Positions 1 through 5,876 of a stretch of DNA of 6,410 nucleotides are shown here, piece after piece. The position numbers and the translations under genes are program-made. Numbering within the stretch: the first letter of the stretch is position 1; every line of letters starts with the position of its first letter. Under the pieces are notes generated by a model. It was not told the DNA's origin, ran no database searches, and was given only the letters and a program-made list of their open reading frames with translations. This stretch comes from CAMYJH01 sp041589735 (GTDB taxonomy: Bacteria > Pseudomonadota > Gammaproteobacteria > HK1): NCBI GenBank assembly GCA_041589735.1, contig JBFHVA010000210.1, positions 1-6,410 on the forward strand, read 5' to 3'.

Positions 1-5
1 GCTGA

Positions 6-1160
6 CTAACTGGAGCTGACGGTGCCGCCGCCACCGGATCCCGAGCCCGGCACCAGGGGTGGCGGAACGACCACGTCGGAATCAGTTTGCGGCTGCTGCT
101 CGCCGGCCGCGGGCAGAAGCCCGGGCGTGAAGGGATCGGGTTCCCCGCTGTCCGCCACGGTCACGTCGGGCACCGGCGGCGGCGCAACGGCGGGCTGGGA
201 ATCTGGCAGCTGGGGCAGCCCCGGCGACGCGTCGCTGGTCGGTCCATCGGGATCGGCTTCTGCTTGCGCCAGCGCCGTGCTCAGAAGGAGCTCCGGCTGC
301 GCGGCGAAGCGCCCGCCCGCACGTTCGGCATAGTCCTTCAGCTCGCGGCATTTGCAGAGGTATCCGAGGCCCGTTGCACCGTTCGAGACCATGGCAGCCC
401 GCATGCCCGCGAACAGGTTGCCGGGAAGGTTGAGGCTGGAAATCGGATTCGGGCCGCCTGCGCCGCTGACGCTGACAATCTGGCCGCCCTTCGCCATCGC
501 GGTCTTTTTCGTGGATCCGTGGTCCACGCCCACCCTGAGATTCTTGCTCAGGTTGCACAGTACGCAGCCGCCGTCTTCCGTGGCGACGCTTTCGCCGGAA
601 TAGGCGTGCCGGGTAAGCGCGTCACCGCTGCGGTCAGCTGCCGCGCTGAGCGTCGTGTTGTTGACCTCGACGCGGAACGAATCGTTTTCCTCGAACATGA
701 AGCGGCCGCTTCCGGTCATCACTTCCAGCCGCATTTCTCCGGATGAATTTCTCGACAGGCGAACCCTGGAATTCGGGCAGATAAAGACCACGCTGCCACT
801 GTCCAATTTCAAAATTCCCATGGCATTGGGCGCGGTGCTGATGAGCTCGCCCCCTGCATAGGCGTAGGTCGAGTTTTCGACCGGAATCTGAACGCCGCTC
901 CAGTTCACCTTGACCGGGCCATTGGTGTAGAGCACACCGCTGACCAGTGGCGAGGTCACTGCGCCGGAAACCGATCCGTCCTTGGATGAGCCCGCGGCCG
1001 ACAAATCGATGGATGAATCGCCTCCCGCCTCAGTGAGCGGTGCCGGCGCGTTGGCCGCTTTCAGCAGATAGGTGCCCAGCAAGACCGGTGCACCAAAGGC
1101 GACGATCAGCAGAAGCAGCAGCACGCTGTTGCGGCGATGTCTGTTCCGGGTTCCTTTCAT
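6..1160 (-). CDS. Membrane-anchored FecR-domain protein with Pro/Gly-rich C-terminal tail
   Basis: 384 residues, ATG start, TAG stop. A basic N-terminus (residues 1-10) is followed by one hydrophobic helix (about 12-33), so the protein is probably anchored in the inner membrane with its bulk in the periplasm; an uncleaved signal is the best reading. Residues about 80-175 resemble a FecR domain: a 'GGELISTAPNAMG' turn, then 'LDSGSVV', 'PNSRVRL' and a basic/hydrophobic strand series ending in 'FRVEVNN'. Five cysteines stand out: C128 in the core, a CxxC at 199-202 and a CxC at 269-271. From about residue 300 the chain is low complexity, rich in Pro, Asp and Gly, ending in a Gly/Ser run. FecR proteins classically regulate ECF sigma factors, but no sigma factor or TonB receptor lies here and the usual N-terminal anti-sigma region is absent, so a structural or surface role is equally possible. 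No clear Shine-Dalgarno precedes the ATG. It lies 148 bases downstream of ampD on the same strand. Confidence 0.85.
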   Translation of the reverse strand: MKGTRNRHRRNSVLLLLLIVAFGAPVLLGTYLLKAANAPAPLTEAGGDSSIDLSAAGSSKDGSVSGAVTSPLVSGVLYTNGPVKVNWSGVQIPVENSTYAYAGGELISTAPNAMGILKLDSGSVVFICPNSRVRLSRNSSGEMRLEVMTGSGRFMFEENDSFRVEVNNTTLSAAADRSGDALTRHAYSGESVATEDGGCVLCNLSKNLRVGVDHGSTKKTAMAKGGQIVSVSGAGGPNPISSLNLPGNLFAGMRAAMVSNGATGLGYLCKCRELKDYAERAGGRFAAQPELLLSTALAQAEADPDGPTSDASPGLPQLPDSQPAVAPPPVPDVTVADSGEPDPFTPGLLPAAGEQQPQTDSDVVVPPPLVPGSGSGGGGTVSSS

Positions 1161-1308
1161 GATTGGGGCATGTTATCGGCGCGCTGGGCTAAAAATTGAG
1201 ACCGTGGTCACGAATAAAAGTAATGCTTCCGATTTCCACTTACGTGTATATAGCAGACGAAACAGGGCGTTCCCCGGGAATCAGATTCGTGCTGGTGATG
1301 AATTCAGC
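1161..1308. other. Gap between ampD and the FecR-domain gene; no confident signals
   Basis: This stretch is AT-richer than its flanks, as expected of a promoter region for the minus-strand FecR-domain gene. A TATATA block at 1247-1252 is -10-like but has no good -35 partner at the right distance. A short inverted repeat GACC/GGTC lies at 1200-1209, and a 5-base-arm palindrome centred on CCCGGG lies near 1270-1280 with a loop too small for a terminator. I see no T-tract terminator after ampD, so readthrough from ampD is possible. Confidence 0.4.
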
Positions 1309-1857
1309 TCAAGTGAACGCGGCGCGAACACGGGGCCAGTCGAAGGCCGGGCCGGGATCGGTTTTGCGTCCTGGAGCAATGTCACTGTGACCGGTGATGC
1401 GATCCGGCGTGATCTCGGGCCAGGTTTGCATCAGAAGTCTCAGAACCGGGACGAGACAGTGATATTGGGCCTCTTCGTAAGGCAGGTCGTCGGTGCCTTC
1501 GAGCTCGATCCCTATAGAAAAATCGTTGCACTGTTCTCGGCCACAAAACACAGACTGCCCTGCATGCCAGGCCCGGTGGCTGAAGGGGACGAATTGCACC
1601 AGCTCCCCGTTCCGCCTGATCAACAAGTGTGCGGAAACGTTGAGGTGCGCGATCTCGGCGAAATAGGGATGGAGACCCGGATCAAGGCGATTACAGAAAA
1701 ACGACTCCACGTGCGCGTTTCCGAATTCTCCGGGAGGCAGGCTGATGCCGTGCAGGACCACCAGGTCGATGCTGCATCCGGCGGGACGCGGATCGCAATT
1801 TGGCGAAGCACAGCGCCTCGCCTCGAGGATCCAGGCTCTTTCTTTGTCGAGCTTCAT
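1309..1857 (-). CDS. ampD: 1,6-anhydro-N-acetylmuramyl-L-alanine amidase AmpD
   Basis: 182 residues, close to the usual length of about 180-190. AmpD is a cytosolic zinc amidase that cuts the lactyl-amide bond between anhydro-MurNAc and the stem peptide during peptidoglycan recycling; its loss induces AmpC-type beta-lactamases through AmpR where those exist. The zinc ligands of the family are all present: H36 in 'VVLHGISLPPGEFG', H157 in 'ITGHSDIAPGRKTDPG' and D167. The catalytic E118 ('GIELEG') and K165 are also present. There is no signal peptide, which separates it from the periplasmic AmiD-type amidases. ampE, the membrane partner that often follows ampD, is absent; a FecR-domain gene follows instead. 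The gene is divergent from the retropepsin-nadC pair. No strong Shine-Dalgarno is visible before the ATG, but the start fits the family N-terminus. Confidence 0.96.
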   Translation of the reverse strand: MKLDKERAWILEARRCASPNCDPRPAGCSIDLVVLHGISLPPGEFGNAHVESFFCNRLDPGLHPYFAEIAHLNVSAHLLIRRNGELVQFVPFSHRAWHAGQSVFCGREQCNDFSIGIELEGTDDLPYEEAQYHCLVPVLRLLMQTWPEITPDRITGHSDIAPGRKTDPGPAFDWPRVRAAFT

Positions 1858-1936
1858 GCTAATAATCGAAGCCGCTTTACGGGTGCGCTACAGCAATCAT
1901 TAATCCGGGATATTAATTGACCAGCCCCCGCAAGGG
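1858..1936. promoter_or_regulatory. Divergent control region between ampD and the retropepsin gene
   Basis: The 79 bases separate two divergent start codons and are clearly richer in A+T than the flanking genes. They hold two copies of the self-complementary hexamer ATTAAT at 1899-1904 and 1912-1917, 13 bases apart centre to centre. Such a pair could be a dimer-binding operator or just promoter AT-richness. No good sigma-70 match was found for ampD on the minus strand. This is a region assignment from gene geometry, not a recognised operator. Confidence 0.45.
1876..1904 (+). promoter_or_regulatory. Candidate sigma-70 promoter for the retropepsin-nadC pair
   Basis: TTTACG at 1876-1881 (4 of 6 to the -35 consensus) and ATTAAT at 1899-1904 (4 of 6 to the -10 consensus) are separated by 17 bases. 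Transcription would begin near 1911, giving a leader of about 26 bases to the ATG at 1937 or about 62 to the ATG at 1973. The match is moderate and rests on spacing and position only. Confidence 0.3.
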
Positions 1937-2518
1937 ATGAAATCCGGCCCTAATGTCATCATATTGTTTAGCATGAACGCGCAACACGAAGCCGAGAAAG
2001 GTTCACCCCGTCGACTTGGCTTCGGGATGATCGTACTCGCGTGGCTGCTGATCCTCGGGATTCTCAGCGCATATTTCAGCGGCTGGCTGGGCACACAACG
2101 AAACCCCAACCAGAGCATCGAGACCCTGGTCACCGACGGGGGTGCTCGCGAGGTGGTGCTTAAACAGAACCGCTTCGGACATTACGTGGCCAGCGGACGG
2201 ATTAATGGAGTTAAAGCAACTTTCCTGCTGGATACCGGGGCAACCGACGTCTCCGTTCCCTCGGACCTGGCCGATAAAGCGGGACTCAAGGTGGGACCTC
2301 CGACGCGGGCGCAGACCGCCGGCGGAGAGATCACCGCTCGAATGACCCGAATTGATCGCGTCGAGCTTGGAGGTATCGTGCTTGAAAACGTGCGTGCCCT
2401 CATCATTCCCCATCTGCGCGGCGAGGAGGTGCTGCTGGGCATGAGTTTTCTGAGGCAGCTCGATTTCACCCAACAGGGTGAAGAACTCACGTTGCGGCAG
2501 CGACAGCCCGCGTCATGA
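1937..2518 (+). CDS. Membrane-anchored retropepsin-like (clan AA) aspartic protease
   Basis: 193 residues. One transmembrane helix (about 29-51) is followed by a linker and a single retropepsin-type domain (about 70-190). The catalytic 'LLDTGATDVSVP' motif places the active aspartate at D99, and the second signature 'VLLGMSFLRQLDF' (175-187) supplies the hydrophobic-hydrophobic-Gly element. One lobe only means the active enzyme should be a homodimer, as in retroviral proteases. The layout matches the bacterial TIGR02281/COG3577 family of predicted aspartyl proteases; the domain is likely periplasmic and the substrate is unknown. Start choice is uncertain: the ATG at 1937 has AAGGG directly against it, too close to work as a ribosome site, and the in-frame ATG at 1973 (M13) also lacks one; the helix is kept either way. 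The stop overlaps nadC by ATGA, implying co-translation. Confidence 0.9.
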   Translation: MKSGPNVIILFSMNAQHEAEKGSPRRLGFGMIVLAWLLILGILSAYFSGWLGTQRNPNQSIETLVTDGGAREVVLKQNRFGHYVASGRINGVKATFLLDTGATDVSVPSDLADKAGLKVGPPTRAQTAGGEITARMTRIDRVELGGIVLENVRALIIPHLRGEEVLLGMSFLRQLDFTQQGEELTLRQRQPAS

Positions 2519-3396
2519 CGTCCGCTTCCGTGCAATCGCCCAATAAACCCGTGGCCCCAAGTGCGGCGGTCATTGCCGAGAACGTCCGGCGGGCGCTGGA
2601 GGAAGACGTGGGCAGCGGAGACGTGACCGCGGCGCTGATTGCGGAAGCCGCCCGGGCCCGGGCCCGCGTCATCTGCCGGGAATCCGCGGTGCTTTGCGGC
2701 CGCGATTGGTTCGATCAGGTGTATGCCCAGCTGGATGAACGCGTTTCGGTTTCCTGGCAGGCCGGCGACGGTGATCTGCTGGTGCCGGATCAATGCGTCG
2801 CCATGCTCGAAGGTCCGGCGCGGGCGGTGCTGACCGGTGAGCGCACCGCGCTCAATTTCATTCAGCTTCTCTCCGGCACCGCGACCGCGGCAAGCGGGTG
2901 CGCGCAAGCGGTCAAAGGCACCCGTACGCGGATCCTCGATACGCGCAAGACGGTGCCGGGTTTGAGGCTTGCGCAGAAATATGCCGTGCGTTGCGGCGGC
3001 TGTGACAATCACCGGATCGGACTTTACGACGCGATATTGATCAAGGACAACCACATCGTTGCCGCGGGATCGGTGGCCGCGGCGGTCAGCGCCGCCCGGC
3101 GGCTGAATCCAGATCTCACTCTTGAAGTGGAGGTGGAAAACCTGGAACAGCTCAAGGACGCCCTTGAAGCCGGCGCTGACGTCATCATGCTGGACAACTT
3201 CCGCAAGGAAGCGCTGCGCGATGCGGTGAGCCTCAGCGCCGGAAGAGCAAAGCTCGAGATTTCCGGGAGCGTGTCGCCGGAGGAAATACGCGCGCTGGCT
3301 GAGACGGGCGTTGACTACATCTCTCTCGGCGCGCTGACCAAAAACCTCCGCGCTGTCGATTTCTCCATGGACTTCGAGCCGCTCACTGCGGGCTGA
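2515..3396 (+). CDS. nadC: Nicotinate-nucleotide pyrophosphorylase (quinolinate phosphoribosyltransferase)
   Basis: 293 residues, typical for the family. NadC joins quinolinate and PRPP to give nicotinate mononucleotide, CO2 and pyrophosphate, the entry of de novo NAD synthesis, in the cytosol. The N-terminal open-sandwich domain (about 20-125) contains 'EDVGSGDVT' and 'TGERTALNFIQLLSG' with R110. The alpha/beta-barrel domain carries the substrate residues R144-K145 in 'LDTRKTVPGLR', H166-R167, K177 in 'ILIKDNHI', E206 in 'VEVEN' and D227 in 'IMLDNF'. These line up with the known active site of the Mycobacterium tuberculosis enzyme at a constant offset of five. The ATG overlaps the preceding protease gene by ATGA, and no strong ribosome site is seen, so translational coupling is likely. 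nadB and nadA are not in the window. A short run of CCCGGG units at about 2651-2666 encodes an Ala-Arg repeat (ARARAR) and is probably only compositional. Confidence 0.97.
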   Translation: MTSASVQSPNKPVAPSAAVIAENVRRALEEDVGSGDVTAALIAEAARARARVICRESAVLCGRDWFDQVYAQLDERVSVSWQAGDGDLLVPDQCVAMLEGPARAVLTGERTALNFIQLLSGTATAASGCAQAVKGTRTRILDTRKTVPGLRLAQKYAVRCGGCDNHRIGLYDAILIKDNHIVAAGSVAAAVSAARRLNPDLTLEVEVENLEQLKDALEAGADVIMLDNFRKEALRDAVSLSAGRAKLEISGSVSPEEIRALAETGVDYISLGALTKNLRAVDFSMDFEPLTAG

Positions 3397-3399
3397 GCG
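3380..3399. other. Hairpin across the nadC stop codon at the convergent junction
   Basis: A perfect 6-base inverted repeat, CGCTCA at 3380-3385 and TGAGCG at 3394-3399, has an 8-base loop and contains the nadC TGA. It is the only dyad seen at the nadC/fcl convergence, where the stop codons are 8 bases apart. Neither strand shows a T-tract after the stem, so it is not a canonical intrinsic terminator. It could still slow polymerase or protect the 3' ends of both messages. Confidence 0.3.
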
Positions 3400-3404
3400 A
3401 CGGT

Positions 3405-4391
3405 TCAAACCTTCTTCGTATCCAGGCGTTTCAAGTAGTCCTTGTAGGCGAGCGCAATGCCATCCCGAAGCGAGATTTCCGGCGCCCATCCCAGCGCCCG
3501 GATTCGGCTGATATCCAGAAGCTTTTGCGGTGTGCCGTCGGGACGCGACGGGTCCCATTCGATGCCGCCTTGATAACCGACCACCTCGGACACCTGCTCG
3601 ACCAGCTCGCGAATGGAAACGTCGACCCCTGCGCCAACGTTGATCATCGGCGGCGCGTCGGCCGGAAAGGCGGCGGCGAGCGCCTCGCTGGGCAGCTCCG
3701 CAATCATCAGCGCGGCCTTGGCAAAGTCATCGCTACAGAGAAATTCCCGCTTCGGTTTTCCGCTTCCCCATACGGGAATGGACGCTTTTCTCGCCGTCTT
3801 CGCCTCGTGGGCTTTGCGTATCAGCGCCGCGAACACATGCGAGTCTTCCGGGTGATAGTTGTCGCCGATGCCGTACATGTTGGTGGGCATCAGAGCGACG
3901 AACTCGGTGCCGTACTGGCGGTTATAGGACCAGCAGGCTTCGAGCCCGGCAATCTTGGCAATGGCATAAGGTCGGTTGGTGGGCTCCAGCGGTCCGGTGA
4001 GCAGGTGCTCTTCGCGCATGGGCTGTGGACACTCCCTGGGATAGATGCAGGACGAGCCCAGGAACACCAGCCGTTTTACTTTCGAGCGCCAAGCCTCGTG
4101 GATGACGTTGTTTTGAATCGCCAGGTTCGAATACAAAAACTCGGCAGGATAGGTGTCGTTGGCGAGAATGCCGCCGACCTTGGCTGCGCACAGAAACACC
4201 ACTTCGGGGCGCTCGGCGCGAAACAGATCGACAACGCCAGCCTGCTGGGTGAGATCCAGCTCTTGGTGGGAGCACGTGATAAGGTGGCGCGCCCCCCGAG
4301 CCTTAAGAGCGCGGTGAATGGCCGAGCCGGCGAGCCCCTGGTGCCCGGCAATGTAAATCCGCATGCGTTCGAGATCGATGCTTTGGCTCAT
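3405..4391 (-). CDS. fcl: GDP-L-fucose synthase (GDP-4-keto-6-deoxymannose 3,5-epimerase/4-reductase)
   Basis: 328 residues, usual length about 320. This NADPH-dependent short-chain dehydrogenase/reductase of the extended type epimerises GDP-4-keto-6-deoxymannose at C3 and C5 and reduces C4 to give GDP-L-fucose. The N-terminal Rossmann motif is 'IAGHQGLAGSAI' (14-25). Catalytic residues match the E. coli enzyme at a constant offset of six: S113 and C115 in 'FLGSSCIYP', Y142 and K146 in 'RPYAIAKIAG', and H185. The C-terminal substrate domain includes 'WGSGKPKREFL' (198-208). The ATG at 4391 is preferred because it gives the normal short lead before the first beta strand; only a weak GGCGAG lies upstream, 11 bases away. 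It follows gmd on the same strand after 60 bases with no terminator seen, so the two form an operon. The gene also goes by wcaG. Confidence 0.96.
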   Translation of the reverse strand: MSQSIDLERMRIYIAGHQGLAGSAIHRALKARGARHLITCSHQELDLTQQAGVVDLFRAERPEVVFLCAAKVGGILANDTYPAEFLYSNLAIQNNVIHEAWRSKVKRLVFLGSSCIYPRECPQPMREEHLLTGPLEPTNRPYAIAKIAGLEACWSYNRQYGTEFVALMPTNMYGIGDNYHPEDSHVFAALIRKAHEAKTARKASIPVWGSGKPKREFLCSDDFAKAALMIAELPSEALAAAFPADAPPMINVGAGVDVSIRELVEQVSEVVGYQGGIEWDPSRPDGTPQKLLDISRIRALGWAPEISLRDGIALAYKDYLKRLDTKKV

Positions 4392-4451
4392 GTTTCGTGA
4401 TCTCGCCGCCGTGCCGGGACAGGAAACTCGGGAAGCGCGTTGTGGAACGGG

Positions 4452-5576
4452 CTATTCGTTGTACACGTAGGTTTTGAAGCCGCCGTCCCGCACCAGGCGG
4501 TCGCGCCGGGCAAGGTTTAGATCTTCGGCCACCATCTCGTTCACCAGCTCGTCGAAGCTCGTCTTTGGCGTCCAGCCGAGCTGCTTGCGCGCTTTGGACG
4601 GGTCGCCCCACAGATCGTCGACCTCGGTAGGGCGAAAATAACGCCGATCCACGGAAACTACGATATCGTCCGGGCGGCAGGCCGGTTTCTGATCCCCCTT
4701 TGCCTCCACCGACTCCACTACCCCTTGCTCTTCAACGCCCTCACCTTCCCAGCGAAGCGATATGCCCGCTTCGCGGAAAGCGGCGTCGGCGAACTCGCGC
4801 ACCGAGTGCTGCTCTCCGGTAGCGATGACGAAGTCGTCGGGCTCCGGCTGCTGGAGGATCAGCCACTGGGCCTCGACAAAATCCCGCGCGTGGCCCCAGT
4901 CGCGGCGCGCGTTCAGGTTACCGATATAAAGCCTCTCCTGAAGCCCGAGGGCGATGCGCGCTACCGCGCGCGTAATCTTTCGGGTGACGAAGGTCTCGCC
5001 GCGAATCGGAGATTCGTGGTTGAACAGTATTCCGTTGCAGGCATAAAGCCCGTAAGCCTCGCGGTAGTTGACCGTGATCCAGTAGGCGTAAAGCTTTGCC
5101 GCACCGTAAGGCGATCGAGGATAGAAAGGCGTCCGCTCGGTCTGCGGCGACTCCTGCACCTTGCCGTACAGCTCGGAGGTAGACGCCTGGTAGAAACGGG
5201 TTGTCTTCTCCAGCCCCAGGATTCGAATCGCCTCCAGCACACGCAGCGTGCCAATCCCGTCCGCGTTGGCGGTGTACTCGGGCGTTTCGAAGGAAACGCC
5301 CACGTGGCTTTGCGCCGCCAGGTTGTAGAGCTCGTCCGGCTGTACCACCTGGATCACGCGCAGCACGTTGGTGGCGTCGGTCATGTCGCCATAATGGAGA
5401 ATGAAGCGGCGATCCTTTTCGTGGGGATCCTGATAGAGGTGATCGATGCGATCGGTGTTGAAACTGGACGCCCGGCGCTTTATGCCGTGCACCTCGTAGC
5501 CCTTGTCGAGCAGAAACTCAGCAAGATATGCCCCGTCTTGCCCCGTCACGCCGGTGATCAGCGCACGCTTTGCCAT
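4452..5576 (-). CDS. gmd: GDP-mannose 4,6-dehydratase
   Basis: 374 residues, as in E. coli-type Gmd. It removes water from GDP-D-mannose, using bound NADP+, to give GDP-4-keto-6-deoxy-D-mannose, the substrate of the fcl product encoded next. The Rossmann glycine motif is 'TGVTGQDGAYLAE' (8-20). The catalytic triad with its lysine is present: T133 and E135 in 'ASTSELYG', and Y157 and K161 in 'SPYGAAK'. Further family signatures are 'NHESPIRGETFVTRKI' (187-202), 'ARRDWGHARDFVEAQW' (213-228) and 'RYFRPTEVDDLWGDP' near 310-325. The ATG is well supported by a strong ribosome site just upstream. The same 4-keto product can feed GDP-D-rhamnose or perosamine in other organisms; the adjacent fcl argues for L-fucose here. 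The gene opens a two-gene operon reading toward nadC. Confidence 0.97.
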   Translation of the reverse strand: MAKRALITGVTGQDGAYLAEFLLDKGYEVHGIKRRASSFNTDRIDHLYQDPHEKDRRFILHYGDMTDATNVLRVIQVVQPDELYNLAAQSHVGVSFETPEYTANADGIGTLRVLEAIRILGLEKTTRFYQASTSELYGKVQESPQTERTPFYPRSPYGAAKLYAYWITVNYREAYGLYACNGILFNHESPIRGETFVTRKITRAVARIALGLQERLYIGNLNARRDWGHARDFVEAQWLILQQPEPDDFVIATGEQHSVREFADAAFREAGISLRWEGEGVEEQGVVESVEAKGDQKPACRPDDIVVSVDRRYFRPTEVDDLWGDPSKARKQLGWTPKTSFDELVNEMVAEDLNLARRDRLVRDGGFKTYVYNE

Positions 5577-5579
5577 CCG

Positions 5580-5585
5580 TCCTCC
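5580..5585 (-). promoter_or_regulatory. Strong ribosome binding site of gmd
   Basis: GGAGGA on the minus strand lies 3 bases before the gmd ATG, inside a longer purine run. It is the best Shine-Dalgarno match in the window and fixes the gmd start. The other genes have weak or no visible sites. Confidence 0.75.
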
Positions 5586-5597
5586 CCCTCCGGCGTC

Positions 5598-5606
5598 AAT
5601 ATATCA
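5598..5606 (-). promoter_or_regulatory. Candidate extended -10 promoter for gmd-fcl
   Basis: On the minus strand the sequence reads TGA followed by TATATT, an extended -10 (TGn plus 5 of 6 to TATAAT). No good -35 hexamer lies 16-18 bases upstream, which extended -10 promoters can tolerate. Transcription would begin near 5591, giving a leader of about 15 bases that is nearly filled by the ribosome site. Confidence 0.4.
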
Positions 5607-5714
5607 CCCGGCCTGATCGCCGAACCATTCAGGCGCTCAGGCTTTATGTTTTAACCCTCAGATAAAAAGTAGCGCGTGAATCGCCCGAGCGCCGGAAGTT
5701 CGAACGATTTCTGG

Positions 5715-5736
5715 CGCCGCCTTCCGCGTGGCGGCG
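5715..5736. other. GC-rich 7-base hairpin between gmd and the SpeD-like gene
   Basis: CGCCGCC at 5715-5721 pairs perfectly with GGCGGCG at 5730-5736 around an 8-base loop. Neither strand has a following T-run, so it is not a classical terminator. It lies about 140-160 bases past the stop of the SpeD-like gene and could be a pause or message 3' end; chance in GC-rich DNA is also possible. Confidence 0.3.
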
Positions 5737-5876
5737 AAAGTGCACGCCGTACAGGCGCGTCGCGCAGGAACCGGCAACGGACTTATTGAAAGTCTTTCGC
5801 CGGCTGCGAGCGGTCCGGGAGCGAACCAACCTGCCGCGAGCAGCCTAAGTAGCGCCTGCCGGGGGCCACCCCGCGC

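Larger units (their letters stand above)
5577..5876. other. 300-base gap between gmd and the SpeD-like gene; no convincing gene
   Basis: The right third is GC-rich, the left third is mixed. Signals seen are the gmd ribosome site and extended -10 element, a 7-base hairpin at 5715-5736, and a GC-rich dyad right after the SpeD-like stop (CGGGG/CCCCG, 5860-5873) that lacks a T-tract. Reading frames across the gap give Arg/Ser-rich products without a start signal or recognisable motif, so none is called. A GTTCGAAC octamer near 5698-5705 recalls a tRNA T-loop, but no acceptor or anticodon arm pairs around it. Confidence 0.5.

Noticed and set aside
87..746. Long plus-strand open frames opposite the FecR-domain gene
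   Set aside because: They are antisense shadows in GC-rich DNA with no recognisable domain, while the minus-strand frame has a clear membrane helix and FecR-like motifs.
1157..1171. Five-codon upstream frame (ATG to TGA) overlapping the FecR-domain ATG by ATGA
   Set aside because: It has no ribosome site of its own, and such tiny frames occur often by chance; coupling could not be supported.
1191..1245. Possible sigma-54 promoter (TGG...GC) for the FecR-domain gene
   Set aside because: The spacing between the GG and GC elements is one base short of the required distance and the rest of the consensus is absent.
1072..1920. 282-residue plus-strand frame opposite ampD
   Set aside because: It lies antisense to a certain ampD with all zinc ligands, and its product shows no family motifs.
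2651..2666. CCCGGG repeat within nadC as a regulatory palindrome
   Set aside because: It encodes an Ala-Arg repeat in a surface helix and is best explained by GC-rich codon choice.
2182..3558. 458-residue minus-strand frame opposite the retropepsin and nadC
   Set aside because: It mirrors two well-supported genes in codon phase, is rich in Arg/His/Gly as shadows are, and crosses a convergent gene boundary.
3525..5654. Long plus-strand frames opposite fcl and gmd
   Set aside because: fcl and gmd have complete catalytic motifs; the opposite frames have none.
5690..5740. Possible tRNA remnant suggested by a GTTCGAAC T-loop-like octamer
   Set aside because: The flanking bases do not form a T-stem, and no anticodon, D or acceptor arms were found.
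5644..5829. 61-residue Arg/Ser-rich minus-strand frame in the 300-base gap
   Set aside because: No ribosome site, no motif and a composition expected of random GC-rich sequence.
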